Shown: in pieces, positions 14,679 through 22,878 of the stretch
Layout of the letters: the number at the start of each line of letters is the position of its first letter
Numbering within the stretch: the stretch's first letter is position 1
Source of the DNA: Woeseia sp.
GTDB lineage: Bacteria; Pseudomonadota; Gammaproteobacteria; Steroidobacterales; Woeseiaceae
Direction of reading: 5' to 3'
Length of the DNA stretch: 30,239 bases
Assembly (NCBI GenBank): GCA_018701055.1
Contig: JABIUH010000206.1
Coordinates: 1-30,239, forward strand
Notes under the pieces: model-generated
Seen by the model: the letters and a program-made list of their open reading frames with translations, nothing else
Told to the model about the DNA's origin: nothing
Databases searched by the model: none
Translations under genes and position numbers: made by a program

Positions 14679-16850
14679 ATGGACGTCACCCCAATACTTG
14701 AATCGCTTAACGATGCACAGCGCGACGCCGTCACTGCGCCCGCTGACCCTCTTTTGGTTATCGCGGGTGCTGGTAGTGGCAAGACGCGGGTACTAACACA
14801 CCGCATTGCCTGGCTAATCGATGTCGAGGGCGTCTCGCCGCAGGGCTTGCTAGCAGTCACGTTCACGAACAAGGCCGCTGCAGAAATGCGTGGGCGCATC
14901 GAAGCGCTCTTGCAAATTCCGGTTAGTCACTTGTGGATTGGTACGTTTCACGGGCTGGCGCATCGGATGTTACGACGCCATTGGCAGGAAGCTGGCCTGC
15001 CACAAAGTTTTCAGATCATCGATTCGGACGATCAACTCCGTATTATCAAAAGATTGATCAAGGGACTCGAGTTCGAAGATGACCGTTGGGTGCCGCGCGA
15101 AATTCAATACTTCATTAACGCGCAGAAAGACGAGGGCTTGCGTCCACAGCATTTAGACGATGAAAATGATCCTAACCGGCGCCAGCAAATTGCTTTCTAC
15201 CAGCAGTATCAGGAAATCTGTGATCGTGGCGGTCTGGTCGATTTCGCCGAATTGCTGTTGCGCGCGCATGAGTTGTGGCGCGATAACGCAGAACTGTTAG
15301 CGCACTATCAAAGACGCTTCCAACATTTGCTGGTTGACGAATTCCAGGATACCAACTCAATTCAATATGCCTGGCTGAGACTGTTAGCCGGCAAGACTGG
15401 TGTGCCGTTTGTCGTGGGTGACGACGATCAGTCTATTTATCGTTGGCGCGGTGCTCGTGTGGAGCATATTCAGCAGTTTCAACAGGACTTTCCACGAGCG
15501 TCAGTCGTCAAATTGGAACAAAACTATCGCTCGACAGAGACTATTCTTGATGCCGCCAATGCGGTTATTGCGAACAATACCGGACGGCTCGGGAAAAACC
15601 TGTGGACTGAGGGCGGCCGAGGCGAACCGATTCGAGTGTGCTCTGCCTACAATGAACGCGATGAAGCGGATTTTGTCGTCGGCAAATTACGCACGTGGAG
15701 TGATCAGGGTAATGCCCGGGCCGATGCAGCGGTATTGTATCGATCAAATGCACAGTCGCGGGTACTTGAGGAAGCGCTCGTCAACGCGCGAATGCCATAT
15801 CGCGTGTACGGTGGTCTACGTTTTTTCGAACGTCAAGAAATTAAGGATGCATTGGCCTATTTGCGTTTAATATCGCATCGCGACGATGATAGTTCGTTTG
15901 AACGCATCGTAAATAAACCAACCCGCGGTATTGGTGCGCGAACACTGGATTCGATGCGCAGCTACGCACGCGCGAACAGTTGTTCTATGTGGCGTGCGGC
16001 AGGCGCAGTCGCCAGCGATGAGATGAGCGGCCGAGCAGCCACCGCTATTATGGTTTTTCTGAATCTGATTGAACGGTTGGCCAAAGACACCGACGGGCTT
16101 GATCTGCACGAGCAAACCGATCACGTTATTCGGGCCAGCGGATTGATTGAGTTCTTCCGAAAAGAAAAAGGCGAGCGTGGTGAGACGCGTATCGAGAATC
16201 TGGAAGAGCTGGTTAGCGCGGCAAAGGGCTTCGAACCCGATCCGGTGGAAGAGATGTCTCCACTTGACGCATTTCTATCGCATGCAGCCCTGGAGGCGGG
16301 CGAAGGACAGGCGGAGGCCTGGGAAGACTGTGTGCAATTGATGACTATGCACTCCGCAAAGGGCCTTGAATTTCCACTTGTTTTTCTCTGCGGGATGGAA
16401 GATGGCCTATTTCCCCACCAGCGCTCTATTGCGGACCCGCAGGGGCTCGAGGAAGAACGGCGCCTTTGCTACGTTGGTATCACGCGAGCAAAAGAAACCC
16501 TGTACATCACGCACGCTGAACAGCGACGGATGCATGGCACGGACAGTTTTTCGCAAGCCTCGCGTTTCATCAGTGAAATTCCCAATGAGTTAGTCGAGGA
16601 AGTACGACCGCGAGTGCAGGTCAGTCGCCCCATTCGGGCACCGCTACGACATGCTCGCAGCGCGAGTGGTGTTGCGCCCGGCGCTGAGCTTGGTGTGCGG
16701 TTGGGGCAACGGGTTCGGCACGCGAAGTTTGGCGATGGCGTTATCCTCAATTGCAGCGGTCAGGGCGCCCATGCACAGGTTGAGGTCAATTTTGAGTCCG
16801 TCGGCACAAAAATACTGGTGCTTGCCTATGCCAAACTAGATCTCATGTAA
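14679..16850 (+). CDS. uvrD: DNA helicase II (UvrD/Rep family)
   Basis: ATP-driven 3'-5' helicase acting in nucleotide-excision and mismatch repair. It is 723 residues, the usual UvrD length. SF1A motifs in order: LNDAQRDAV (Q motif), IAGAGSGKTRVLTHR (Walker A, about residue 30), FTNKAAAEMRGR (Ia), GTFHGLAHRMLRRHW, LLVDEFQDTN (Walker B, about residue 219), VVGDDDQSIYRWRGA (III), LEQNYRST (IV), QLMTMHSAKGLEFPLVFL (V) and LCYVGITRAKETLYITHA (VI). The C-terminal small domain (LGQRVRHAKFGDGVIL) favours UvrD over Rep. It is 33 bases ahead of trkA. I looked for an SOS box upstream and saw none. Confidence 0.95.
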   Translation: MDVTPILESLNDAQRDAVTAPADPLLVIAGAGSGKTRVLTHRIAWLIDVEGVSPQGLLAVTFTNKAAAEMRGRIEALLQIPVSHLWIGTFHGLAHRMLRRHWQEAGLPQSFQIIDSDDQLRIIKRLIKGLEFEDDRWVPREIQYFINAQKDEGLRPQHLDDENDPNRRQQIAFYQQYQEICDRGGLVDFAELLLRAHELWRDNAELLAHYQRRFQHLLVDEFQDTNSIQYAWLRLLAGKTGVPFVVGDDDQSIYRWRGARVEHIQQFQQDFPRASVVKLEQNYRSTETILDAANAVIANNTGRLGKNLWTEGGRGEPIRVCSAYNERDEADFVVGKLRTWSDQGNARADAAVLYRSNAQSRVLEEALVNARMPYRVYGGLRFFERQEIKDALAYLRLISHRDDDSSFERIVNKPTRGIGARTLDSMRSYARANSCSMWRAAGAVASDEMSGRAATAIMVFLNLIERLAKDTDGLDLHEQTDHVIRASGLIEFFRKEKGERGETRIENLEELVSAAKGFEPDPVEEMSPLDAFLSHAALEAGEGQAEAWEDCVQLMTMHSAKGLEFPLVFLCGMEDGLFPHQRSIADPQGLEEERRLCYVGITRAKETLYITHAEQRRMHGTDSFSQASRFISEIPNELVEEVRPRVQVSRPIRAPLRHARSASGVAPGAELGVRLGQRVRHAKFGDGVILNCSGQGAHAQVEVNFESVGTKILVLAYAKLDLM

Positions 16851-16883
16851 GATGAGCGCGAGTTACCGAGTCATCACCAGACT

Positions 16884-18260
16884 ATGAATATATTAATTCT
16901 TGGCGCCGGTCAGGTTGGTTCTTCAGCCGCCTATCATCTGTCCCGCGAAGAAGCTAACGAAGTCACCGTTGTCGACATGCGCTCCGAGGTGTTGCGCGAA
17001 CTGCAGGATCGCCTCGATATTCGTACCGTGGTCGGCCACGCTGCGCATCCAGACGTGCTGGAACGGGCTGGCGCGGCCGATATGGATATTATTGTCGCGC
17101 TCACCGATTCTGACGAAACAAATATGATCGCCTGTCAGGTTGCGTACACCATTTATCACACACCAACGAAGATCGCGCGCATTCGCAGTGCCGAATTTAT
17201 GAATGCCCATCGCCTCTTTACTCAGGATGCGATTCCTGTTGATGTACGAATTAGCCCTGAACAATTGGTATGCGAATACGTCGAACAACTCATACTTTAT
17301 CCAGGCGCATTGCAAGTGCTCGATTTCGCAGAGGGGCGAGTTCGACTGGTGGGTGCACGGGCAGATCAACGTGGCTCGCTGGTTGGCCAGAAGATCGCGA
17401 CGCTCAAAGAACATATTCCGAATACGGAAGGTCGTATCGCTGCTATTTACAGAGACGGGAAATCGTTGCAACCCGATGGTGACACCGTCATTCGTGATGG
17501 TGATGAGGTGTTTTTCATTGCAGCGCGTCAGGACGTACGCGTCTTTATGAGCGAAGTCCGTAAACTGGAAGACCCGGTGCGGCGCGTTGTCATCGCTGGC
17601 GGTGGCAACATCGGAGTGCGTCTGGCACTGGCGCTTGAGCAAACGAATCAGGTAAAAATCATTGAACGGAACCCGAAACGCGCTCGTGTAATTTCAGAGC
17701 AGCTCAATAAGGCTATCGTTCTTGTCGGAGACGCCGCAGATGAAGAATTGCTGCTGGAAGAGAACATCGACAACGTTGATGTCTTTTGTTCGCTGACGAA
17801 TACCGAAGAGGCTAATATCCTTTCCGCAATGCTCGCAAAAAGGCTGGGGGCTCATAAAGTAATGGCGCTAATCAATCGGCCTTCTTATGCAGAACTGGTC
17901 GAATCAGGTTCGATTGATATCGCAATCTCTCCGCAACAGGTTACGATTGGTTCATTGCTTGCCCACGTACGTCGGGGTGATGTGGTCAAGGTTCATGCGC
18001 TCCGTCGTGGAGCGGCAGAAGCGATAGAAGCAGTCGCACATGGGACCAGAGAAGAGTCGCACGTGGTCGGCCGAAAAATTGAAGACCTCGACCTTCCACG
18101 TGGCACTAATATCGTTACCCTTGTACGTGGCGATCAAGTAATTATGGCGCATCACGATACCGTCATCGAAACAGACGACCACGTAATTCTTTTCATGACT
18201 GATCGACGTAAAATAGACAAAATTGAAAACCTCTTTCAGGTCGGCGTTTCATTCGTCTGA
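16884..18260 (+). CDS. trkA: Trk potassium uptake system, NAD-binding subunit TrkA
   Basis: Cytoplasmic gating subunit of the Trk K+ transporter. The 458 residues hold two tandem RCK modules. The first Rossmann fold starts MNILILGAGQVGSSAAYHLS with VVDMRSE and the nucleotide-site Asp. The second starts VVIAGGGNIGVRLALALEQ with IIERNPKRARVISEQ. Each is followed by a TrkA-C domain; the last ends HVILFMTDRRKIDKIENLFQ. The duplicated form is the E. coli-like arrangement. It is followed 31 bases later by trkH, so both parts of the transporter are coupled. Confidence 0.96.
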   Translation: MNILILGAGQVGSSAAYHLSREEANEVTVVDMRSEVLRELQDRLDIRTVVGHAAHPDVLERAGAADMDIIVALTDSDETNMIACQVAYTIYHTPTKIARIRSAEFMNAHRLFTQDAIPVDVRISPEQLVCEYVEQLILYPGALQVLDFAEGRVRLVGARADQRGSLVGQKIATLKEHIPNTEGRIAAIYRDGKSLQPDGDTVIRDGDEVFFIAARQDVRVFMSEVRKLEDPVRRVVIAGGGNIGVRLALALEQTNQVKIIERNPKRARVISEQLNKAIVLVGDAADEELLLEENIDNVDVFCSLTNTEEANILSAMLAKRLGAHKVMALINRPSYAELVESGSIDIAISPQQVTIGSLLAHVRRGDVVKVHALRRGAAEAIEAVAHGTREESHVVGRKIEDLDLPRGTNIVTLVRGDQVIMAHHDTVIETDDHVILFMTDRRKIDKIENLFQVGVSFV

Positions 18261-18291
18261 CTCAACCACCAGCGTGTAACTTAGACTCGAG

Positions 18292-19743
18292 ATGAACTGG
18301 ACAGTCGCACAACGCATTCTCGGTTTGTTACTGATGATGTTTAGTATAACCATGCTGCCGCCGTTGGCGTTTAGCATTGGCTTTGCGGACCAGTCTTGGT
18401 TGGCATTTGTCCAAAGCTTCGGCTTTAGTCTGATCGCAGGTTTCCTCGTTTGGTTTCCTGTTCGTGAACGGCGGAAAGACCTTCGATTACGCGATGGGTT
18501 CATGGTTGTCGCATCATTCTGGACGGTACTGGGCACGGCCGGCGCGTTGCCATTGTTTCTAGCTGATATTCCGTCGATGTCGTTTACAGATGCGGTTTTT
18601 GAGTCGATGTCAGGTTTAACCACAACAGGCGCAACGGTTCTAACCGGCCTTGATTCACTTCCGAAATCCATTCTCTATTATCGACAGCAACTGCAATGGC
18701 TTGGTGGAATGGGAATCATTGTTTTGGCGGTCGCTATTTTGCCAATGTTGGGTGTTGGTGGCATGCAGCTGTATCGGGCGGAAACACCGGGTCCGGTTAA
18801 AGATACGAAATTGACTCCTCGCATCACTGAGACTGCAAAAGCGCTTTGGTATGTTTACCTCGCGTTTACGATTTTATGCATGGTTGGCTACATGTTTGCC
18901 GGCATGGGATGGTTCGATGCACTTTGCCATGCGTTTTCGACGGTTGCGATCGGTGGTTTCTCGACACACGATCTATCGATTGGGCATTTTGATAGCACGG
19001 CCATTGATCTCGTAGCCATTGTCTTCATGTTGTTGGCCGGCGTAAATTTTTCCTTACATTTCTTTGCGTGGAAAAACGTTACCGCTAGACACTACGTTCT
19101 GGATCCGGAGTTTCGAGCATACTTTTTTATACTGTTGATTCTTTCATCAATCGTCATTGTAACGTTGTTCGTTCTTGGCACCTACGGTGACGCTTACGAT
19201 TCTTTCATTAACGGGCTTTTTCAGTCTGTCTCAATTGCAACCACAACGGGCTTTACGACTGCAAACTACGCAGCGTGGCCGGGTGCGCTACCGGTCCTTT
19301 TGATTTTCGCTAGCTTCATTGGCGGCTGTGCCGGATCGACGGGCGGTGGAATTAAGGTCATTCGATGGCTCTTGATTGCGAAACAAGGCGCGAGGGAAAT
19401 TGTACGTCTTGTACATCCGAGCGCCGAAATTCCGGTGAAACTTGGGCAAAATGCGGTGCCCTTCCGGGTTGTGGATGCGGTGTGGGGATTCTTCTCTGTA
19501 TACATCGTTGTATTTGGCGTCATGATGCTTGCGATGATGGCCACGGGGCTGGATCAAGTAACTGCTTTTTCAGCAGTGGCGGCGACACTGAACAATCTAG
19601 GGCCGGGATTGGGTGAGGTCGCGGCAGGCTTCATGACGGTAAGTGACACTGGCAAGTGGATTGCAATTGTCGGGATGCTTCTTGGGCGCTTGGAGATTTT
19701 CACACTATTGGTTTTATTCACGCCGACATTTTGGCGGCACTAA
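18292..19743 (+). CDS. trkH: Trk potassium uptake system, membrane subunit TrkH
   Basis: K+-conducting subunit of the Trk system. The 483-residue protein has the four pore-loop repeats of the SKT superfamily, each with its filter glycine: ESMSGLTTTGATVL, AFSTVAIGGFSTHD, QSVSIATTTGFTTANYA and AATLNNLGPGLGEV. RQQLQWLGGMGIIVLAVAIL and GCAGSTGGGIKVIRWLLIAK are further TrkH signatures. The TAA stop overlaps the start of the next gene (TAATG, 19741-19745), an unusual coupling of a K+ transporter to a TRAP transporter. Confidence 0.96.
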   Translation: MNWTVAQRILGLLLMMFSITMLPPLAFSIGFADQSWLAFVQSFGFSLIAGFLVWFPVRERRKDLRLRDGFMVVASFWTVLGTAGALPLFLADIPSMSFTDAVFESMSGLTTTGATVLTGLDSLPKSILYYRQQLQWLGGMGIIVLAVAILPMLGVGGMQLYRAETPGPVKDTKLTPRITETAKALWYVYLAFTILCMVGYMFAGMGWFDALCHAFSTVAIGGFSTHDLSIGHFDSTAIDLVAIVFMLLAGVNFSLHFFAWKNVTARHYVLDPEFRAYFFILLILSSIVIVTLFVLGTYGDAYDSFINGLFQSVSIATTTGFTTANYAAWPGALPVLLIFASFIGGCAGSTGGGIKVIRWLLIAKQGAREIVRLVHPSAEIPVKLGQNAVPFRVVDAVWGFFSVYIVVFGVMMLAMMATGLDQVTAFSAVAATLNNLGPGLGEVAAGFMTVSDTGKWIAIVGMLLGRLEIFTLLVLFTPTFWRH

Positions 19744-20258
19744 TGACCGATAGCCAGGCAGCCCGGCTGCCGTTAATCGACCGAATTAGTATTGCTATCG
19801 GTCGCGCAACGGCGTGGCTCACACTCGGAATGGTCCTGGTCACTTTTGTGATTGTCGTCATTCGCTACGTGTTCGATAGTGGGTTCATCTGGTTACAGGA
19901 AGCGGTTACCTGGATGCATGCGACAGTTTTCATGCTAGGGGCCGCGTATACGATGCAACGGGACGAGCACGTTCGAGTCGATATCTTCTATCAGGAGATG
20001 TCTGCACGGAGACGCGCGTGGGTAGATCTGATGGGTGTCGTGGTATTCGTTTTTCCGTTGTGCGGTTTCTTCGCTTATGAGGCATACGAATATGTCAACT
20101 CATCTTGGAAATTGAATGAGGTTTCGCGAAATTCGGGGGGGTTGCCGTACCCGTTTGTTCCTTTGCTTAAGTCACTTCTCCTATTAATGCCGGTTACGGT
20201 CGCACTGCAGGGCGCGTCATTGTTTTTGAAATCGTTCGCCGTGATACGGAGCGATTAG
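19743..20258 (+). CDS. TRAP transporter small permease (DctQ-type)
   Basis: Four-helix small membrane subunit of a tripartite ATP-independent periplasmic transporter. The ATG at 19743 shares its A with the trkH stop and gives 171 residues; an upstream in-frame start inside trkH is rejected. Helices lie at about residues 20-40, 53-72, 93-113 and 140-160. Typical DctQ features are WLTLGMVLVTFVIVVIRYVF, WLQEAVTWMHATVFMLGAAY with the conserved Glu, and RDEHVRVDIFY. The large subunit follows 2 bases after the stop. The substrate-binding partner is probably the gene at 22879-23970 on the other strand. Confidence 0.92.
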   Translation: MTDSQAARLPLIDRISIAIGRATAWLTLGMVLVTFVIVVIRYVFDSGFIWLQEAVTWMHATVFMLGAAYTMQRDEHVRVDIFYQEMSARRRAWVDLMGVVVFVFPLCGFFAYEAYEYVNSSWKLNEVSRNSGGLPYPFVPLLKSLLLLMPVTVALQGASLFLKSFAVIRSD

Positions 20259-20260
20259 CG

Positions 20261-21631
20261 GTGGAGTGGGTCGCTCTATTACTCTTTCTCGCAGTAATTT
20301 TGTTACTGCTCGCGGGTTTTCCTGTCGCGTTTTCGTTGGGTGGAACGGCATTGCTATTCGCAGCGGCAGGGGTCATCGGCGGGGGCTTTGAGACGGCGTT
20401 TCTTTCGGGCTTACCCAGTCGATTGTTCGGCATCATGACCAACGAAACCCTGGTTGCGGTGCCTTTGTTTGTTTTTATGGGCATTACGCTGGAACGGGCA
20501 AAAATAGCAGAGGATTTGCTCGATACGTTGAGTTCGCTTTTTGGCAGGCTTCGTGGCGGGCTCGGTATCTCGGTCACTTTGGTGGGTATGCTGCTAGCGG
20601 CGAGCACTGGAATTGTGGGTGCGACCGTTGTAACGATGGGTCTTTTATCTTTGCCGACTATGCTAAAACGCGGCTACTCCCCGGAAATTGCGACTGGCAC
20701 TATCTGTGCTTCGGGAACACTGGGTCAGATAATCCCGCCCTCTATAATTTTAGTGATGCTTGGGGATGTGATGTCGGCGGCATACCAACAAGCTCAACTG
20801 GCTCAGGGCATTTTCTCGCCAAAGACGGTATCTGTCGGTGATTTGTTTGCTGGCGCTTTAATCCCTGGTTTGTTGTTGGTGTGTCTGTACGTTCTCTATC
20901 TTATTGTGACCGCAATTGTTAAGCCTGATGCTATGCCCGCACATATTGCAGATGATCGAGCAGTTTCGTTTAGTAGACTTTTAAAAGCGTTGTTTCCGCC
21001 TTTGCTGCTCATCTTCGGAGTGCTTGGTTCGATTCTTGGTGGGCTTGCGACACCGACCGAGGCCGCGGGTGTTGGTGCGATGGGAGCTTTGTTAATTGCA
21101 TTGCAACGCGGCGGGTTAACGTACGTCCGTTTGCAGGAAATCATGCGTGGGACACTTCGAATCAGCAGTATGGTGTTTCTGATATTGATTGGCGCGTCGG
21201 TATTTTCGCTCGTATTTCGTGGTTACGGCGGTGACGATGGCGTTCGCGAGTTGTTGCAAGGGTTGCCGGGTGGGGTCTTCGGCGCTTTGCTGGCCGTTAT
21301 GTTAGTGATGTTCTTGTTGGGTTTTGTACTGGACTTTATCGAAATTACATTTGTTGTTGTGCCCATCGTCGGCCCCGTCTTGCTCTCGATGGGTCTCGAT
21401 CCAGTATGGCTTGGCATTATGATTGCGATCAACCTGCAAACATCTTTTTTGACGCCGCCGTTTGGCTTTGCGTTATTTTACTTGCGTGGTGTCGCGCCCC
21501 CGGAAGTGACAACAGGACAGATTTACCGTGGGGTGATTCCATTCGTGGCGATTCAGATTTTGGCTCTGATCATCCTCGCCGTTTTTCCGGAGATTGTGAC
21601 CTGGTTGCCGAATCGAATTTACGGCTCTTAA
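20261..21631 (+). CDS. TRAP transporter large permease (DctM-type)
   Basis: The large, roughly twelve-helix subunit that performs sodium-driven solute uptake. It is 456 residues from the GTG at 20261. Signatures: LLLLAGFPVAFSLGGTALLF, VPLFVFMGITLERAKIAEDL, AASTGIVGATVVTMGLLSLP, GTICASGTLGQIIPPSIILV, LATPTEAAGVGAMGALLIAL and LQTSFLTPPFGFALFYLRGV. The LGDVMSAAYQQAQLAQ insertion and the overall look suit the branch that works with TakP/DctP-like receptors for organic anions. It ends 10 bases before a long hairpin and converges with the broken methyltransferase gene. Confidence 0.94.
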   Translation: MEWVALLLFLAVILLLLAGFPVAFSLGGTALLFAAAGVIGGGFETAFLSGLPSRLFGIMTNETLVAVPLFVFMGITLERAKIAEDLLDTLSSLFGRLRGGLGISVTLVGMLLAASTGIVGATVVTMGLLSLPTMLKRGYSPEIATGTICASGTLGQIIPPSIILVMLGDVMSAAYQQAQLAQGIFSPKTVSVGDLFAGALIPGLLLVCLYVLYLIVTAIVKPDAMPAHIADDRAVSFSRLLKALFPPLLLIFGVLGSILGGLATPTEAAGVGAMGALLIALQRGGLTYVRLQEIMRGTLRISSMVFLILIGASVFSLVFRGYGGDDGVRELLQGLPGGVFGALLAVMLVMFLLGFVLDFIEITFVVVPIVGPVLLSMGLDPVWLGIMIAINLQTSFLTPPFGFALFYLRGVAPPEVTTGQIYRGVIPFVAIQILALIILAVFPEIVTWLPNRIYGS

Positions 21632-21640
21632 GTTCGGTTG

Positions 21641-21671
21641 TTCAGTGTCGGAGTACTACTCTGGCACTGAA
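21641..21671. terminator. long hairpin between convergent genes
   Basis: A 14-bp stem with two G-U pairs: ttcagtgtcggagt (21641-21654) pairs with actctggcactgaa (21658-21671), loop ACT. It sits in the 54-base gap between the dctM-type stop and the converging minus-strand gene. There is no T run on either side, so it may act as a bidirectional, Rho-assisted or RNA-protecting structure. Confidence 0.55.
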
Positions 21672-21685
21672 TGCTACTCGAACGA

Positions 21686-22534
21686 CTAACGGCGCTTCCG
21701 TGATACGGTAAATGCCTCATCGTTGAACCACAATCCATTGTTCTTGTGGAGTATGTCGGCAGTTGCCTCCATGTATTCTCCGGAAGCAATAACGGGTTCG
21801 AGTCTGTCATCTTCAATTTGCGCTACATAAATTGCGGCATTCCACGCTGCGAATAGCGTTGAGGTTCCGATTGAGGCGCTAATTTCATCGGGTAAGGTAT
21901 GCATACGGTAGCGCAGCATTGCTTTATCGTCTGATGCATTGCTGAAATTATAGTGTCTCGCATTGCTGCCCAATTCACCCTTCAAAGTTTTGACCACTTC
22001 GTGACGGTTTACTGCAAAGGGATCTTCGTCTGGCCATATTTTTTGAACAAGATCGAGTCCTGGGTCGTGACCAGCGGATTGAATGGTGACTGCACGACCA
22101 CACGGTGCGAGACTTTTGACTAGTGGCGAAAGTACTTTTGTGACTTTGAATTCGGCGCCAACCCGAGCGCGCCACGGTTGCGAAATGACAACCAAATCAT
22201 AGTTGCCTTTGCCCGCCTCACCCCGCTTGGGAATAACATTATCGAGTATGAAGCGTTGATCTTCTCGGTAAATCACCATGACGGTAGGGCGAATGTACAA
22301 TGGATTGCCTGTCTTCTCACTGGCTCGAACTTGCCAACCATCCACTAGCTCTTCGTCCATTGAGCGTAACTGTTCGCCAAAACCATGAGCGCTGTCACCC
22401 TCAAGAGATATTTCGATCCAATTAAGTGCAGCTGCTTTCTCTACATTTCGTGGCATCAACCACGGTGATTCTGCGTAATACAAATTCGTCATAATGACGA
22501 CGCTGGCGGGGTGTTCGACGAATCGATCTGGCAT
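21686..22534 (-). CDS. C-terminal fragment of the interrupted methyltransferase-like gene
   Basis: A 282-residue open frame in the same frame as the preceding fragment, with ATG 22534-22532 directly abutting the TAA (TAAATG). Termination-reinitiation could produce it as a separate chain. It has YDLVVISQPWRARVGAEFKV and a KSLAPCGRAVTIQSAGHDPG strand-turn typical of the later half of class I methyltransferases, then a region that I do not recognise (HKNNGLWFNDEAFTVSRKRR at the end). Without the SAM-binding half it should not be active alone. Confidence 0.6.
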   Translation of the reverse strand: MPDRFVEHPASVVIMTNLYYAESPWLMPRNVEKAAALNWIEISLEGDSAHGFGEQLRSMDEELVDGWQVRASEKTGNPLYIRPTVMVIYREDQRFILDNVIPKRGEAGKGNYDLVVISQPWRARVGAEFKVTKVLSPLVKSLAPCGRAVTIQSAGHDPGLDLVQKIWPDEDPFAVNRHEVVKTLKGELGSNARHYNFSNASDDKAMLRYRMHTLPDEISASIGTSTLFAAWNAAIYVAQIEDDRLEPVIASGEYMEATADILHKNNGLWFNDEAFTVSRKRR

Positions 22535-22768
22535 TTAATCCATCGACAATCGGACGTCTTCGAGACTTATTTCTTTTCCGACCACATAGAATGGGATCGT
22601 TGGAAAACGTCGGTGCATCGCACGCATCAAGTGTGACAGCACGGTGCCATCACCCATGCCCGCGTCAAACAACCGAAATGCCGGCGGCGTCGGCTGAATG
22701 TATGACAATTCTTGCGAGGCCCGTTCGGCGACCACCCATTTTTCGTCGCATGTGTTAACGAAGGACAA
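22535..22768 (-). CDS. N-terminal fragment of the interrupted methyltransferase-like gene
   Basis: Open stretch carrying the presumed SAM-binding motif (LFDAGMGDGTVL) and ending ISLEDVRLSMD before TAA. A TTG at 22768 could start it, but no ribosome-binding site precedes it, and the frame continues upstream without interruption to 22810, where it meets the slippery A run. The natural N-terminus is therefore more likely the MTSSPANQKK peptide from ATG 22839. As a free 77-residue piece it would lack most of a methyltransferase fold. Confidence 0.5.
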   Translation of the reverse strand: MSFVNTCDEKWVVAERASQELSYIQPTPPAFRLFDAGMGDGTVLSHLMRAMHRRFPTIPFYVVGKEISLEDVRLSMD

Positions 22769-22878
22769 ATATTTCTGACGATTATCGTAGAAAAGTAGAG
22801 GGCTTAGTTCTTTTTTTGGTTAGCGGGAGAGCTCGTCATTGACGCTTTGACTCGTGTGAATTGTTTTTCATTAGGGGC

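Larger units (their letters stand above)
21686..22839 (-). pseudogene. SAM-dependent methyltransferase-like gene, interrupted by a frameshift and an in-frame stop
   Basis: Read from ATG 22839 the frame gives MTSSPANQKKN and stops. Moving to -1 after the AAG codon at 22812-22810 gives KKELSPLLFYDNRQKYLSFV, joined to a long frame. The switch lies on A AAA AAG (22816-22810), the dnaX slippery sequence. The restored frame has a SAM-type glycine motif (FRLFDAGMGDGTVLSHLMRA) and then meets TAA at 22537-22535, followed at once by ATG and MPDRFVEHPASV. The rest includes NYDLVVISQPWRA and APCGRAVTIQSAGHDPGLDL. With both breaks bridged the product is about 384 residues. Coding quality is good on both sides of each break, so the loss is recent, a sequencing artefact, or bypassed. 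Function is unknown. It lies 39 bases after the TRAP receptor stop, same strand. Confidence 0.7.
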
